Below, piece by piece: positions 8,752 to 18,692 of a stretch of DNA of 64,000 nt (positions within the stretch are counted from its first letter, which is position 1; each line of letters starts with the position of its first letter). The DNA comes from Corynebacterium kutscheri. GTDB lineage: Bacteria; Actinomycetota; Actinomycetes; Mycobacteriales; Mycobacteriaceae. Location of the stretch: positions 372,001-436,000 of the forward strand of contig NZ_CP011312.1 in assembly GCF_000980835.1 (NCBI RefSeq), given 5' to 3'. The position numbers and the translations under genes were made by a program. The notes beneath the pieces were generated by a model, which ran no database searches, was not told where the DNA came from, and saw nothing but the letters and a program-made list of their open reading frames with translations.

Positions 8752-9888
8752 TTAGTCTGGTAGACGATTGCCGGTCGCTTTAGAGAAGTTATGTTGTGCA
8801 CCTTCGCGGATACGAACATGAACGATCGAACCAATTGGTGGCGCGCTACGAGGTGCGGTGCGGATAATAATGGTGTCAGTGGACTCATCATCTGGGTTGG
8901 CATCGGTACCAGAGCCAAGGCTACCGCCACCGGCAAGGGTGCCATACATATACGCATCAGATCCAAGCTCTTCTACTAAGCTGAGCTTGACCGGAATAGT
9001 ATTTTCTTCCGTCTCACTGACTACTTCGAGAGCTTCGGGACGGAAACCAATAACAATCTTACCGTTGTCTGCTGGGGTAATCGCAGCCAAAGTAGCCTGG
9101 GAAAGCGGTACTCGAGCGCGGCCAAGAACAGCATTTGTGCCTTCGATGGTAAAAGTACCCAAGTTCATTGCTGGGGAACCAATGAACCCAGCGACGAACT
9201 CGTTGGCAGGGCGATCATAAAGCTCCCGTGGGGTGCCAATCTGCTGGAGAATACCGAATTTTAGTACGGCGATGCGATCTCCCATGGTCAAAGCTTCGGT
9301 TTGATCGTGGGTAACATACATAGTGGTGACATTCAGCTCGCGCTGGAGAGCAGCAATCTGAGTACGGGTTTGCACACGTAGCTTTGCATCCAAGTTAGAC
9401 AATGGCTCGTCCATTAAGAATACCTCTGGCTTACGCACAATCGCCCGACCCATGGCGACACGCTGGCGCTGACCGCCAGAAAGAGCCTTTGGTTTGCGAT
9501 CAAGGTATTCCGTGAGATCCAAGGTGCGGGCAGCCTCTTCCACGCGTGCATTGATTTCCTCTTTAGGGCGACCGTCGATTTTCAGCGCAAAGCCCATATT
9601 TTCACGCACAGTCATATGCGGATAAAGAGCATAATTCTGGAAAACCATAGCGATGTCACGATCTTTTGGTGGCATATCGGTGACATCGCGATCACCAATA
9701 AGAATGCGACCGGAGGTGACATCTTCTAGGCCGGCGAGCATCCGCAAGGTGGTGGATTTACCGCAACCGGAAGGACCGACAAGAACGAGGAACTCACCAT
9801 CAGCGATCTCAATATCAAAAGAATCGACGGAAGGCTTGTCTGCGCCAGGATAAACGCAGGTGGCTTTTTCAAAAACAACGCGTGCCAT
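8752..9888 (-). CDS. musK: Sugar ABC transporter ATPase, MalK/MsmK/UgpC family
   Basis: A 378-residue ATPase. Walker [10 protein letters not shown] is at residues 38-46, followed by a Q-loop ([10 protein letters not shown]), signature LSGGQRQR, Walker [13 protein letters not shown] and the H-loop YVTHDQTEA. The C-terminal third is the regulatory OB-fold extension typical of MalK-type subunits. ATG start with AGGAG upstream. It probably forms the homodimer energising the two permeases encoded at 4250-6561. It is transcribed away from secY and separately from the permease operon, as in the C. glutamicum Mus locus. Such ATPases are sometimes shared among several sugar importers. Confidence 0.9.
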   Translation of the reverse strand: MARVVFEKATCVYPGADKPSVDSFDIEIADGEFLVLVGPSGCGKSTTLRMLAGLEDVTSGRILIGDRDVTDMPPKDRDIAMVFQNYALYPHMTVRENMGFALKIDGRPKEEINARVEEAARTLDLTEYLDRKPKALSGGQRQRVAMGRAIVRKPEVFLMDEPLSNLDAKLRVQTRTQIAALQRELNVTTMYVTHDQTEALTMGDRIAVLKFGILQQIGTPRELYDRPANEFVAGFIGSPAMNLGTFTIEGTNAVLGRARVPLSQATLAAITPADNGKIVIGFRPEALEVVSETEENTIPVKLSLVEELGSDAYMYGTLAGGGSLGSGTDANPDDESTDTIIIRTAPRSAPPIGSIVHVRIREGAQHNFSKATGNRLPD

Positions 9889-10380
9889 TAAAGGCTCCTT
9901 TACTGTGCTTCATCGGCAGGTACGTGCCGAACGATCCGAGTGAAGTGCGCCCCAGTTTGACTGGGAACCGACCTTGTAAGTCTACGTGTCTTAGATCGAA
10001 TAATTAGTTAATTGTGTGTTAGGTAACGGTATTGGGGGTGGATTAGTGGTTTTGTAGCCGGTTTTTTTACCCACATTTATGCCTCGGTTCGCACGTTTGG
10101 CTAATCCTGTGAAAAAACTGATATGGAATAAGAGTGCTCTGAGTGCTAGAGTGGTTAGGTCTATGTCCATCTTCTCAGTTGAAGAGAACGTTAGATACGT
10201 GGCATACGCTGGCGTAATGCTTGAGCTTTCGGGTTTAAAAATATGCAAGTAAGTATGTCCTTATCGGTTTTCTTTACTGGGGTGTTTCCACAAGTTTTTT
10301 ACTCCCTAGGGACGCTTTCATTATTAATTGTCATTATTAATTGATTGTGAGGCTGCTAAGGGTAAAGCCAGGAGGCCACG
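9889..10380. promoter_or_regulatory. Divergent region between sugar ATPase gene and secY
   Basis: A 492-bp AT-rich gap holding the promoters of the leftward ATPase gene and the rightward secY operon. No gene or structured RNA is recognised. A CCCTAGGG palindrome lies at 10303-10310, and a perfect 13-bp tandem repeat directly precedes the secY leader. AGGAGG at 10371-10376 is the secY ribosome-binding site. Confidence 0.4.
10318..10343. repeat. Perfect tandem duplication of TCATTATTAATTG
   Basis: Two adjacent identical 13-bp copies (10318-10330 and 10331-10343) lie 38 bp before the secY start. They could be a promoter duplication, a regulator site or replication slippage; the sequence alone does not decide. 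Confidence 0.85.
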
Positions 10381-11703
10381 TTGTCCGCCATTCTTCAGGC
10401 ATTCAAGGACGCTGATCTGCGCCGGAAGATTCTTATCTCCATAGCGCTGATTATTTTGTACCGCATTGGTGCCCAGATTCCTTCGCCGGGTGTCAACTAC
10501 GGTTCCATCTCCGGACGTATCCGCGAGCTGACTGAATCTTCGGGCAGCGTTTATTCGCTGATCAACCTTTTCTCTGGTGGCGCACTACTGCAGCTGTCGG
10601 TTTTTGCAATCGGTGTGATGCCTTATATCACTGCGTCGATTATTGTTCAGCTATTAACGGTGGTTATTCCTCGTTTTGAGGAGCTGAAAAAAGAAGGTCA
10701 GTCCGGCCAAGCAAAGATGGATCAGTACACCCGTTATCTCACCTTAGGATTGGCTCTTTTGCAGTCCTCAGGCATTGTAGCGTTGGCTGATCGGGAGCAG
10801 CTGCTAGGCCAGGGAGTTGCCGTACTATATCCAGGTCGCACGATCTGGGATCTCGTTCTCTTGGTTATGGTGATGACCTCTGGTGCCATGTTGGTGATGT
10901 GGCTTGGTGAGCTCATTACTGAACGCGGTGTTGGCAATGGTATGTCCTTGCTGATTTTTGCTGGTATTGCTACCCGCTTGCCTTCTGATGGTGCTAATAT
11001 CCTCGGTGCTTCCGGCGGTGTTGTGTTCGCAGTCGTTCTTTTGGCTGTCATTATTCTTGTGGTTGGCGTGGTTTTCGTTGAGCAAGGTCAGCGTCGTATT
11101 CCAGTGCAATATGCTAAGCGCATGGTTGGTCGTCGTCAGTACGGTGGCTCATCAACCTATCTGCCATTAAAGGTGAATCAGGCAGGCGTGATCCCAGTGA
11201 TCTTCGCATCGTCTTTGATTTATATGCCAGTTCTTATTACCCAAATTGTTAACTCTGGCCGCACTGAGATTCCAGATAACTGGTGGCAAACTAAGGTTAT
11301 CCAGTACCTACAAACTCCATCTTCATGGCAGTACATTGTGTTGTACTTTGCCTTGATTATCTTCTTCTCTTACTTCTATGTTTCGGTGCAGTACGATCCC
11401 AATGATCAGGCCGATAACATGAAGAAGTACGGCGGTTTTATCCCTGGTATTCGACCAGGTAAACCTACTGCAGAGTATTTAGGCTATGTGATGAACCGAC
11501 TTCTTTTCGTTGGTGCACTGTACTTGGGTATTATTGCCGTTTTGCCAAACATTGCCCTGGATTTGGGAGTAGGCTCAAGTTCGGCAAGTGCCACACCATT
11601 CGGTGGTACCGCTATTTTGATTATGGTTTCGGTTGCTTTGACTACCGTTAAGCAGATCGAATCCCAGCTATTGCAAAGCAACTATGAAGGACTTCTGAAA
11701 TAA
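10381..11703 (+). CDS. secY: Preprotein translocase subunit SecY
   Basis: A 440-residue multi-pass membrane protein that forms the protein-conducting channel with SecE and SecG. It opens [20 protein letters not shown], typical of actinobacterial SecY, and uses a TTG start behind AGGAGG. Conserved loops include [10 protein letters not shown] and the C-terminal segment [18 protein letters not shown]. The ribosomal spc genes that precede secY in many bacteria are absent here; secY heads its own unit with adk and map, the usual corynebacterial order. Its stop TAA overlaps the adk start by one base. Confidence 0.98.
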   Translation: MSAILQAFKDADLRRKILISIALIILYRIGAQIPSPGVNYGSISGRIRELTESSGSVYSLINLFSGGALLQLSVFAIGVMPYITASIIVQLLTVVIPRFEELKKEGQSGQAKMDQYTRYLTLGLALLQSSGIVALADREQLLGQGVAVLYPGRTIWDLVLLVMVMTSGAMLVMWLGELITERGVGNGMSLLIFAGIATRLPSDGANILGASGGVVFAVVLLAVIILVVGVVFVEQGQRRIPVQYAKRMVGRRQYGGSSTYLPLKVNQAGVIPVIFASSLIYMPVLITQIVNSGRTEIPDNWWQTKVIQYLQTPSSWQYIVLYFALIIFFSYFYVSVQYDPNDQADNMKKYGGFIPGIRPGKPTAEYLGYVMNRLLFVGALYLGIIAVLPNIALDLGVGSSSASATPFGGTAILIMVSVALTTVKQIESQLLQSNYEGLLK

Positions 11704-12248
11704 TGCGACTCGTACTTCTCGGCCCTCCAGGTGCAGGTAAGGGCACCCAAGCAGCTATTCTCAGTGAAAAGTTGGGTATCCCACACATTTCTACGGGTGA
11801 TCTTTTCCGTGCCAATATTGGCGAAGGCACTCCCTTAGGCATCGAGGCCAAGCAGTACATTGACGCTGGTAATCTTGTTCCCACTGACGTTACCGCGCGT
11901 ATGGTGAAAGCACGTCTAGAGGAATCAGATGCACAAAACGGTTTTCTTCTCGACGGCTTCCCACGCACGGTAGAACAAGCTGAACTATTAGAAGGCTTCC
12001 TTGCTGAGTTTGGTACCGCACTCGATGGTGTTATTAACTACCAGGTATCCGAAGATGTTGTAGTAGAGCGGATGCTTGCTCGTGGGCGCGCAGATGACAA
12101 TGAAGAAACCATTCGTACTCGGTTGCAGGTTTATCGTAATGAGACTGCGCCACTGATCGATCATTATGGTCAGCGTATTATTTCTATTACCGCAGAAGGT
12201 AGCGTAGATGAGATTAATGCTGCGACATTGTCTGCGCTAGGAAAATAA
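11703..12248 (+). CDS. adk: Adenylate kinase, short form
   Basis: A 181-residue kinase converting ATP plus AMP to two ADP in the cytosol. The P-loop [10 protein letters not shown] lies at residues 7-16; the AMP-binding [10 protein letters not shown] and [10 protein letters not shown] motifs follow. The LID is short and lacks the zinc-binding insertion, as usual in actinobacteria. ATG overlaps the last base of the secY stop, so translation is coupled. A terminator-like hairpin follows before map. Confidence 0.98.
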   Translation: MRLVLLGPPGAGKGTQAAILSEKLGIPHISTGDLFRANIGEGTPLGIEAKQYIDAGNLVPTDVTARMVKARLEESDAQNGFLLDGFPRTVEQAELLEGFLAEFGTALDGVINYQVSEDVVVERMLARGRADDNEETIRTRLQVYRNETAPLIDHYGQRIISITAEGSVDEINAATLSALGK

Positions 12249-12261
12249 TATTTGAGTAGTT

Positions 12262-12326
12262 AAAGCCGAGGGCTAACGCACGATTATGCAGTTATTGCAT
12301 AGCAGGCGTTGGTGCTCGGTTTTTTG
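12262..12326 (+). terminator. Long imperfect terminator after adk
   Basis: AAAGCCGAGGGCTAACGC (12262-12279) pairs imperfectly with GCGTTGGTGCTCGGTTTTTT (12306-12325), ending in a T-run. It probably ends or attenuates the secY-adk transcript ahead of map. Confidence 0.75.
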
Positions 12327-12390
12327 TTTGCTACAGCATCGTTAGCGAAAAAAGAATTTAGCTAAATTTTATGGATAGGAAAGTAAAGTA

Positions 12391-13185
12391 ATGGGTTTTC
12401 GTTCTAAACGTAAAGTAATTCCGGCTAAAACGCCTGGTGAACTCGATGCTATGCAAGCTGCCGGAGAAATTGTTGGCAAAGCTTTGCAGGCGGTTAAAGC
12501 AGCCGCGGCTGTGGGGGTAAGTACATTAGAGCTTGATGCAATCGCCGAAGAAGTTATTCGCTCGAATGGTGCGATCCCTACTTTTAAGGGCTATCAGGGT
12601 TTCCCGGGATCAATTTGTTCCTCAGTAAATGAGGTTATTGTGCATGGCATTCCTAATGCAGAAACCATTTTAAAAGAAGGGGATCTGGTTTCCATTGATT
12701 GTGGGGCAACTCTAGATGGCTGGGTTGGTGATTCTGCCTGGAGTTTCGGTGTGGGGGAGCTTTCGGCTGAAGCCATGGCGCTTAACCAGGCTACCGAGTG
12801 GGTGCTGATGGAAGGAATGAAAGCAATGGTGCCGGGCAATAAACTCACCGATGTTTCTTATGCATTGGAACAAGCTACCCGTAATGCTGAGAAGAAATTT
12901 GGGGTGAAATTGGGCATTGTCGACGGTTATGGTGGCCATGGGATTGGTCGGACTATGCATGAACAACCTTATTTAGCCAATGAAGGTAAGCCAGGTCGTG
13001 GTCCAGTTATTCAAGAAGGGTCAGTACTTGCAATTGAACCCATGCTTACTTTGGGGTCAGTGGATTCTTTTGTACTTGATGATGATTGGACAGTAGTCAG
13101 TGCCGATAGCTCTTGGGCGGCGCATTGGGAGCATACAGTAGCAGCTACAAAGACCGGTCCTAGAATTCTTACCCTCCGGAAGTAG
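12391..13185 (+). CDS. map: Methionine aminopeptidase, type I
   Basis: A 264-residue metalloprotease that removes the initiator Met from new proteins. The pita-bread fold is recognisable: substrate His in EVIVHGIPN, metal ligands Asp in [12 protein letters not shown] and VGDSAW, His in [15 protein letters not shown], and Glu in LAIEPML and WEHTVA. ATG start behind AGGAAAG. It follows secY-adk, the conserved order, although a terminator-like hairpin lies between. Length and motifs are complete. Confidence 0.97.
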   Translation: MGFRSKRKVIPAKTPGELDAMQAAGEIVGKALQAVKAAAAVGVSTLELDAIAEEVIRSNGAIPTFKGYQGFPGSICSSVNEVIVHGIPNAETILKEGDLVSIDCGATLDGWVGDSAWSFGVGELSAEAMALNQATEWVLMEGMKAMVPGNKLTDVSYALEQATRNAEKKFGVKLGIVDGYGGHGIGRTMHEQPYLANEGKPGRGPVIQEGSVLAIEPMLTLGSVDSFVLDDDWTVVSADSSWAAHWEHTVAATKTGPRILTLRK

Positions 13186-13201
13186 CTAGAAAGCACTATC
13201 T

Positions 13202-13250
13202 AAAAGTGGTTGAGTCAAGCAGTTTGCTCAACCACTTTTGTTGTTTTTGT
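13202..13250 (+). terminator. Rho-independent terminator after map
   Basis: AAAAGTGGTTGAG (13202-13214) pairs with CTCAACCACTTTT (13227-13239) and is followed by GTTGTTTTT. A perfect 13-bp stem with a T-rich tail. Confidence 0.88.
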
Positions 13251-13542
13251 GACTTTTTCTTCGTCGATGGGGGTAATAGTTGCCATTATTTTGGCTCTTT
13301 TTGTGATTACAGGTGAAAGTTTTAAATAAATGACAGGAGTCACATTTAAGCTCGCTTTTTATTGCCATTGCTACTCTGCTTAATAATGCCGTCTGTATGT
13401 CTAGTCACTTCTTTTAATTAATGTGACGAATTTCCCATGTGTGAAAAAATTTTTAAGACACTCAGTCCCATGGGAGATCAGACATCTGATGTGATACGTG
13501 CCTTATAAATTGCGTTTCACTTGTTTTAGGAAGGGAGTTTTA
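13251..13542. other. AT-rich leader of the sialidase gene
   Basis: This 292-bp gap has no recognisable gene or RNA. No DtxR-type iron box could be made out by eye. The sialidase ribosome-binding site AAGGGAG lies at 13531-13537, which argues for the GTG start at 13543 or 13546 rather than GTG at 13498. Confidence 0.35.
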
Positions 13543-15588
13543 GTGGTGAAATCATGCGGCCAAACAACTCGCACAGCGATTATTGCTTTTAGCGCAATCC
13601 TTGCTTTAGGTACTCAGACAATTGTGGTACCAGCGGGTAGGACACAAGATGCTTTTGATCCAGTAGCTGAACAGATCACTACACAGGGGCTTTTCGATGC
13701 TGCGCCGCCTACTACTAGTGCCCGCGGCGCCGCAGGTGAGTGGAAATTACCAGCACCTGCGAGTGAGGAAGTATTTGAAACAAAGATTATTCGTGATGCA
13801 GATCCTGAGTCGCAGCGCTGTTTCCGTATCCCAGCTATTGCTACCGCAGCAGATGGAACACTATTAGTGGCGTTTGATAATCGCTATGGGCCAGGTGAAC
13901 AAAGCAAAACCTGGTGTCGTGATGCGCCATATGAAAATATGAAGCATAACCAGTAAGAATGGCAAACAGATATTGAACTTTATCGTTCCACGGATTCTGG
14001 ACAAACCTTTATCCCCAGCGGCTTTATTGCCCAGGGCACTAAGGATCCGCGCCGTTTGTCTTATACTGACCCATCATTAGTAGTTGATCGTCAAACCGGA
14101 AAGATATTTTCTTTCTTTGTGCGCGGTTATGACTATCGCTTTTTTGATTCTCGCGAGGGAGTAAACTCTGCTGATCCAAATGCAGAAATCACCCGTCGTG
14201 ATGTACAAGATACCGTCGTTATTGAGTCGGATGATAATGGATTAACCTGGTCAAATCTGCGAGTTATTAGTGGTTTAACCGAAAAAATTCAGGTGAAAGC
14301 TCGCCCCGGTGAAGAGGTCTTAGGTAAAGGTCGCTTTGTTACCTCTGGTGCTGGAATTCAGCTGAAATATGGTGAACATGCTGGGCGGCTATTAGTTCCT
14401 ATCGCGGTTAATACAAACTATCGGGGTCGTCATAGTGTTGTTAACCTGGCTATATATTCCGATGATCACGGAGTGACTTGGAATGTTGGTGAAGGTATTG
14501 GCGGCGACGGCAATTTCGGCGGTGACGAGAACAAGCTCGTCGAGTTATCTGATGGTCGTATTATGATGAACTCTAAAGATAACGATAAAGACCGTTGGGT
14601 TGCATACTCGAGCGATCAGGGTGAACACTGGTCAGATCCAGCACGAATCATTACTGCGCCACCACAATATCCTCAGAACCGAAACAAAGGAATTAATGTG
14701 GGACTGATTCGTGCTTACCCTAATGCTCCCGAAGGAAGTGCCGCTGCACGCGTCCTTTTATACTCGGCACCCATTGACCTAAGGCAACGTGGTAATGACG
14801 GACGCTCAAATGGCTGGGTAATGGCCTCCTGCGACGATGGTAAGACCTGGCCATATGCTAAGCAAATTGATTCCGGTCGGTTCCAATATTCGGTAATGAC
14901 TCCGATGGAAGATGGCAATATCGGTATGGTTTATGAATCAGGAACCAAAGAAAAAGGTATGACGCTTAATTTTGCTCGATTCAATATGGCCTGGTTGGGT
15001 GCAGATTGTTTGAGCAATAAAGCTTTGGGTATTACCGATCTTCCCGACCCGGAGCTAGAGAAAGCCATTGCAGAAGCAAAAGCCGCTACCGCAAAAGCTG
15101 CCGAAGCTACTATGAAAGTGCTTGGGCTAACCAAGAAATTAGAAAATGCTGAAAACGATAAGACGGAATTAGAACAAGCACTTGCTGAAGCTAAAGAAGC
15201 TGCACAACAAGCTGCCGATGCCGCTGAAAAAGCCAATGCTAAACTAAAAGCAGCTGAAAAATCTTCGGAAGAAGCACGTCAGGCAGCTGAGAAAGCCGCG
15301 CAAGAAGCCAAAGCATTAAGTGAACAGTTGTCCAAGTTGGAAACTGAATTAACTAAAGCGAGAAATCAAGCCAAAGCACTCGCCGAGGCTAAAGAAGCAG
15401 CAGAAATTGCAAGAAAAGCTGCTGAAGAAGCTCTGCGGTTAGAAAAAGAAAAGAACAGCAATAACGCTAAGAACAATGTATGGGGAAATATTTTTAAAGT
15501 TTTGCTGGTAGCTGTGCCAATTTTAGGTATTTTCTTAAGCGCTGTAGCCACCCAGTGGCGTATGATTCAAAAAATACTTGGTCTATAA
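13543..15588 (+). pseudogene. nanH: Sialidase (NanH-like), interrupted by one in-frame TAA
   Basis: The product would cleave terminal sialic acid from host glycoconjugates. A signal peptide follows the GTG start. The catalytic Arg motif is in RCFRIPAIA. A TAA at 13954-13956 (following codons AAC CAG) stops translation, yet the same frame continues with EWQTDIELYRSTDSGQTF and runs to 15588, so this is a nonsense codon, not a frameshift. Five Asp-box-like motifs are visible: STDSGQTF, SDDNGLTW, SDDHGVTW, SSDQGEHW and CDDGKTW. From about 15040 to 15460 the protein is an Ala/Glu/Lys-rich coiled coil, then a membrane helix at about 15484-15546, so the intact form would be membrane anchored. CAA or GAA to TAA would be a one-base change. 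No good restart codon lies just after the stop, so the gene is probably inactive here. The map-nanH-infA position matches C. diphtheriae. Confidence 0.85.
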
Positions 15589-15618
15589 CCATTGAATAGC
15601 TGGGTTAAAAATGGGAAG

Positions 15619-15652
15619 TGCATCACCGTTTTGGTAGCGGTGATGCATTTTT
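15619..15652 (+). terminator. Rho-independent terminator after the sialidase gene
   Basis: TGCATCACCG (15619-15628) pairs perfectly with CGGTGATGCA (15638-15647), followed by TTTTT. It lies upstream of the true transpeptidase start, so the longer open frame reaching back to 15592 is not a real N-terminus. Confidence 0.9.
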
Positions 15653-15768
15653 GGCTACATGTCGCCATATATAAAAAATGCAGGAAAATATTAAGTTTTA
15701 TTGTGTTAGTGCAATCGCACTCGGCGATGGTTTCTTTAGTTTTCACTCAGTCGGGATATAGTAACGAC

Positions 15769-16503
15769 ATGTCTTATACGGTTCGTTCTTCGAAAACTGC
15801 TGTTCGTCGCCGTTTATCCGCGATGGTTGCAACTGTGGCAACTGCTACCGCAGTGCTATGGGGGCAAGCCACTGTTGCTTCTGCAGAAGATCTTGGCTCA
15901 AGTAATATAAAGAATTCGATTGAACAGCAGCTAGCGAATGTGGATCGTTCTACCCGTGACGGTGCTTGGCAATTGCGCATGTCTTTGCATGCTCAAGCTG
16001 ATGCGGGCTTATCTGCTGAGGCTGCTGCTGTAGTAAAGCGCAATGTCGATAATGTCATTAATCTTGCGTTTCCTGGTCTCATCCAGCAACGTAGTGTTCC
16101 AGTGGTGGTACCTGCTCCTAAACCAGTAGAACCAGCACAACCAGCTTTTGATACTGGCTTATGCCCAGCACATGCTCGTGCCTGCATTGATCTCGCAGGC
16201 CAACGTTCTTGGCTACAAGAAAATGGACAGGTTAGTTATGGTGCAGTTCCTATTTCTAGTGGTCGGGTAGGTTATGAAACCCCAAAGGGTGCTTTCCGGG
16301 TTAATCGTAAGATTAAAGATGAAATTTCTCGAGAATTTAATAATGCGCCAATGCCGTACTCAGTGTATTTCACCAATAACGGCATAGCCTTCCATGAAGG
16401 AAGTCCACAGGTGGCATCACACGGCTGTATCCATCTTAACCACAAGGATGCGGTGACCTTCTTTAATCAGTTGCACATCGGTGATGTAGTTTACGTTTAT
16501 TAA
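15769..16503 (+). CDS. Secreted L,D-transpeptidase (YkuD family)
   Basis: A 244-residue exported enzyme that forms 3-3 crosslinks in peptidoglycan or attaches proteins to it. ATG 15769 is chosen because it begins a signal peptide (MSYTVRSSKTAVRRRLSAMV, then a hydrophobic stretch ending ASA-ED); upstream codons would run through a terminator. A helical spacer and a Pro/Val/Ala-rich linker precede the C-terminal YkuD domain. The catalytic motif is HEGSPQVASHGCIHL, with the conserved His and the nucleophile Cys. It appears monocistronic, with terminators on both sides. Which of the several corynebacterial paralogues it matches cannot be told. Confidence 0.9.
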   Translation: MSYTVRSSKTAVRRRLSAMVATVATATAVLWGQATVASAEDLGSSNIKNSIEQQLANVDRSTRDGAWQLRMSLHAQADAGLSAEAAAVVKRNVDNVINLAFPGLIQQRSVPVVVPAPKPVEPAQPAFDTGLCPAHARACIDLAGQRSWLQENGQVSYGAVPISSGRVGYETPKGAFRVNRKIKDEISREFNNAPMPYSVYFTNNGIAFHEGSPQVASHGCIHLNHKDAVTFFNQLHIGDVVYVY

Positions 16504-16527
16504 TCAGCATTTTAATGCCCACAATAT

Positions 16528-16566
16528 AAATCAGGTGGTAACTAATAATTAGTTACCACCTGATTT
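16528..16566. terminator. Perfect 17-bp terminator hairpin
   Basis: AAATCAGGTGGTAACTA (16528-16544) pairs exactly with TAGTTACCACCTGATTT (16550-16566) around a 5-base loop. It ends the transpeptidase unit ahead of the infA promoter region. Confidence 0.85.
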
Positions 16567-16773
16567 ATAGTTTGTGTTAAGTCAAGCGTCGTTAAGCATT
16601 GGGAAGTGATAAACACCCAGTGCGACTCAGTTGGCTTTTCTGATAAAAAACTGTATTGTTGTTTGATGGTGTACTGCCAAAAGGGTAAACACCTGTAGTT
16701 AGCAGTGATTATACGACATCACAATATTGAAGTGGCACAACACTTTAATACTGATGATAGGAATGTGGAGTCT

Positions 16774-16992
16774 ATGGCAAAAGAAGGCGCAATTGAGGTT
16801 GAGGGCAAGATTATCGAGCCACTACCTAATGCAATGTTCCGTGTCGAGCTAGACAATGGACATAAAGTACTTGCTCACATCAGTGGTAAGATGCGCCAGC
16901 ACTATATCCGTATCCTTCCTGAGGATCGCGTTGTTGTAGAGCTGTCTCCGTATGATCTCACTCGTGGTCGTATCGTTTACCGCTACAAATAA
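16774..16992 (+). CDS. infA: Translation initiation factor IF-1
   Basis: A 72-residue OB-fold protein binding the ribosomal A site during initiation. The ATG at 16774 ([20 protein letters not shown]) gives the canonical length; an in-frame open stretch reaches back to 16705 but is not conserved-looking. Conserved segments [19 protein letters not shown] and [15 protein letters not shown] are complete. It heads the infA-rpsM-rpsK-rpsD-rpoA-rplQ cluster. The L36 gene rpmJ, often next, is not present before rpsM. Confidence 0.97.
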   Translation: MAKEGAIEVEGKIIEPLPNAMFRVELDNGHKVLAHISGKMRQHYIRILPEDRVVVELSPYDLTRGRIVYRYK

Positions 16993-17174
16993 TATTAAGC
17001 CTCCGTGCTTCCAAGGCGTTCATTATTTATGATGAACGCTGCTTTACCTTTGGCTGCGGTGGCCAAAGCCTTAAGGATCTTTTGTCCACAGTCCGGCTCC
17101 GACCGGGCGAAGTACGAAATTGTTGAGGACGAGCATGGAGAAAACCACCGTAACAACCGGAAAGGTTATGCCTT

Positions 17175-17543
17175 ATGGCACGTCTAGCTGGAGTTGACCT
17201 CCCGCGCAATAAGCGCATGGAGGTTGCACTCACTTATATTTACGGCATCGGCCCAGCCCGCGCCGCACAACTGCTTGAAGAGACCGGAATCTCTCCAGAT
17301 CTGCGCACCGATAACTTGACCGACGAGCAGATTGCTGCTCTTCGTGACGTTATCGAAGCTACTTGGAAGGTGGAGGGTGACCTTCGCCGCCAGGTTCAGG
17401 CTGATATTCGTCGCAAGATCGAAATCGGCTGCTACCAGGGACTCCGCCACCGTCGTGGCCTTCCTGTTCGTGGTCAGCGTACCAAGACCAACGCTCGTAC
17501 GCGTAAGGGTCCTAAGAAGACGATCGCCGGAAAGAAGAAGTAA
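17175..17543 (+). CDS. rpsM: 30S ribosomal protein S13
   Basis: A 122-residue protein of the small-subunit head contacting 16S rRNA and the P-site tRNA. It begins [20 protein letters not shown], with the [10 protein letters not shown] motif and the basic tail [20 protein letters not shown]. Three bases separate it from rpsK, so they are cotranscribed. Usual length for the family. Confidence 0.98.
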   Translation: MARLAGVDLPRNKRMEVALTYIYGIGPARAAQLLEETGISPDLRTDNLTDEQIAALRDVIEATWKVEGDLRRQVQADIRRKIEIGCYQGLRHRRGLPVRGQRTKTNARTRKGPKKTIAGKKK

Positions 17544-17546
17544 TTC

Positions 17547-17951
17547 ATGCCTCCTAAAGCACGTAGTGGCGCACGCCGTACCGGCCGTCGCGTTGTAAAA
17601 AAGAATGTGGCCGCAGGTCACGCATATATCAAGTCCACCTTCAACAACACCATTGTTTCCATCACGGATCCATCCGGTGCTGTTATCTCTTGGGCATCCT
17701 CTGGCCACGTTGGTTTCAAGGGTTCTCGTAAGTCTACTCCATTCGCTGCTCAGCTTGCTGCTGAAAACGCTGCCCGTAAGGCAATGGATCACGGCATGAA
17801 GAAGGTTGACGTATTCGTCAAAGGCCCAGGTTCGGGTCGAGAGACTGCAATTCGTTCGCTCCAGGCTGCTGGCCTGGAGGTCACCTCAATTTCTGATGTG
17901 ACCCCTCAGCCATTCAACGGCTGCCGCCCACCGAAGCGTCGTCGCGTATAA
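17547..17951 (+). CDS. rpsK: 30S ribosomal protein S11
   Basis: A 134-residue protein of the 30S platform near the mRNA exit. Conserved text includes [15 protein letters not shown] [31 protein letters not shown] and the C-terminal [18 protein letters not shown]. It sits 3 bp after rpsM and 21 bp before rpsD in the alpha-type operon. Confidence 0.98.
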   Translation: MPPKARSGARRTGRRVVKKNVAAGHAYIKSTFNNTIVSITDPSGAVISWASSGHVGFKGSRKSTPFAAQLAAENAARKAMDHGMKKVDVFVKGPGSGRETAIRSLQAAGLEVTSISDVTPQPFNGCRPPKRRRV

Positions 17952-17972
17952 GAAAGGAACAGGTAACTTACA

Positions 17973-18578
17973 ATGGCTCGTTATACTGGCCCAGCAACCC
18001 GTAAGTCCCGTCGTCTCCGCGTCGACCTTGTCGGCGGAGACAAGGCATTCCAGCGTCGTCCTTACCCACCAGGGCAAGCTGGCCGTGCTCGCATTAAAGA
18101 GTCCGAGTATCTTTTGCAGCTACAAGAGAAGCAGAAGGCAAAGTACACCTACGGCGTACTGGAGAAGCAGTTCCGTCGTTACTATGCCGAAGCTAACCGC
18201 TTGCCAGGTAAGACCGGTGAAAATCTGGTTATCTTGCTAGAGTCCCGTCTCGATAACGTTGTTTACCGTGCCGGTCTAGCACGTACCCGTCGTCAGGCTC
18301 GTCAGCTTGTTTCTCACGGTCACTTCACCGTTAATGGCAAGAAGGTTAACGTTCCTTCTTACCGTGTCTCTCGTTATGACATCGTCGACGTTCGCGAGAA
18401 ATCGCAGAAGATGGTGTGGTTCGAAGAGGCTCAGGAAAACCTGGTCGACGCAGTCGTACCAGCATGGATCCAGGTTGTTCCTGCAACCTTGCGCATTCTC
18501 GTGCACCAGTTGCCAGAGCGCGCTCAGATCGACGTTCCACTGCAAGAGCAGCTCATCGTCGAGCTTTACTCGAAGTAA
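17973..18578 (+). CDS. rpsD: 30S ribosomal protein S4
   Basis: A 201-residue primary 16S rRNA-binding protein. The S4 RNA-binding domain is seen in LESRLDNVVYRAGLARTRRQ, QLVSHGHFTVNGKKV and YRVSRYDIVDV. The N-terminal cysteine zinc motif of some S4 forms is absent. In many bacteria S4 is the autoregulator of this operon; no leader structure was identified here. AGGAAC precedes the ATG. Confidence 0.98.
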   Translation: MARYTGPATRKSRRLRVDLVGGDKAFQRRPYPPGQAGRARIKESEYLLQLQEKQKAKYTYGVLEKQFRRYYAEANRLPGKTGENLVILLESRLDNVVYRAGLARTRRQARQLVSHGHFTVNGKKVNVPSYRVSRYDIVDVREKSQKMVWFEEAQENLVDAVVPAWIQVVPATLRILVHQLPERAQIDVPLQEQLIVELYSK

Positions 18579-18692
18579 TTCTTTGTTCAGCAGGTGCGTT
18601 GATCACTGTGCTGAACGGAATCTTCTTCACACACCCATCCTTTTAATACATCGTGATTCGTCAAATAGTGGGCGAGTCAAAAGGAGAATTTC

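Noticed and set aside
13498..14056. Frameshift in the sialidase gene
   Set aside because: Both halves are in the same frame; only a stop codon separates them, so it is a nonsense change and not a frameshift.
15592..15768. Long N-terminal extension of the L,D-transpeptidase
   Set aside because: It crosses a strong terminator, and the signal peptide begins at 15769.
17005..17187. 60-codon frame between infA and rpsM as a possible rpmJ
   Set aside because: The translation has no L36 features such as the Cys-rich zinc motif and overlaps the rpsM start.
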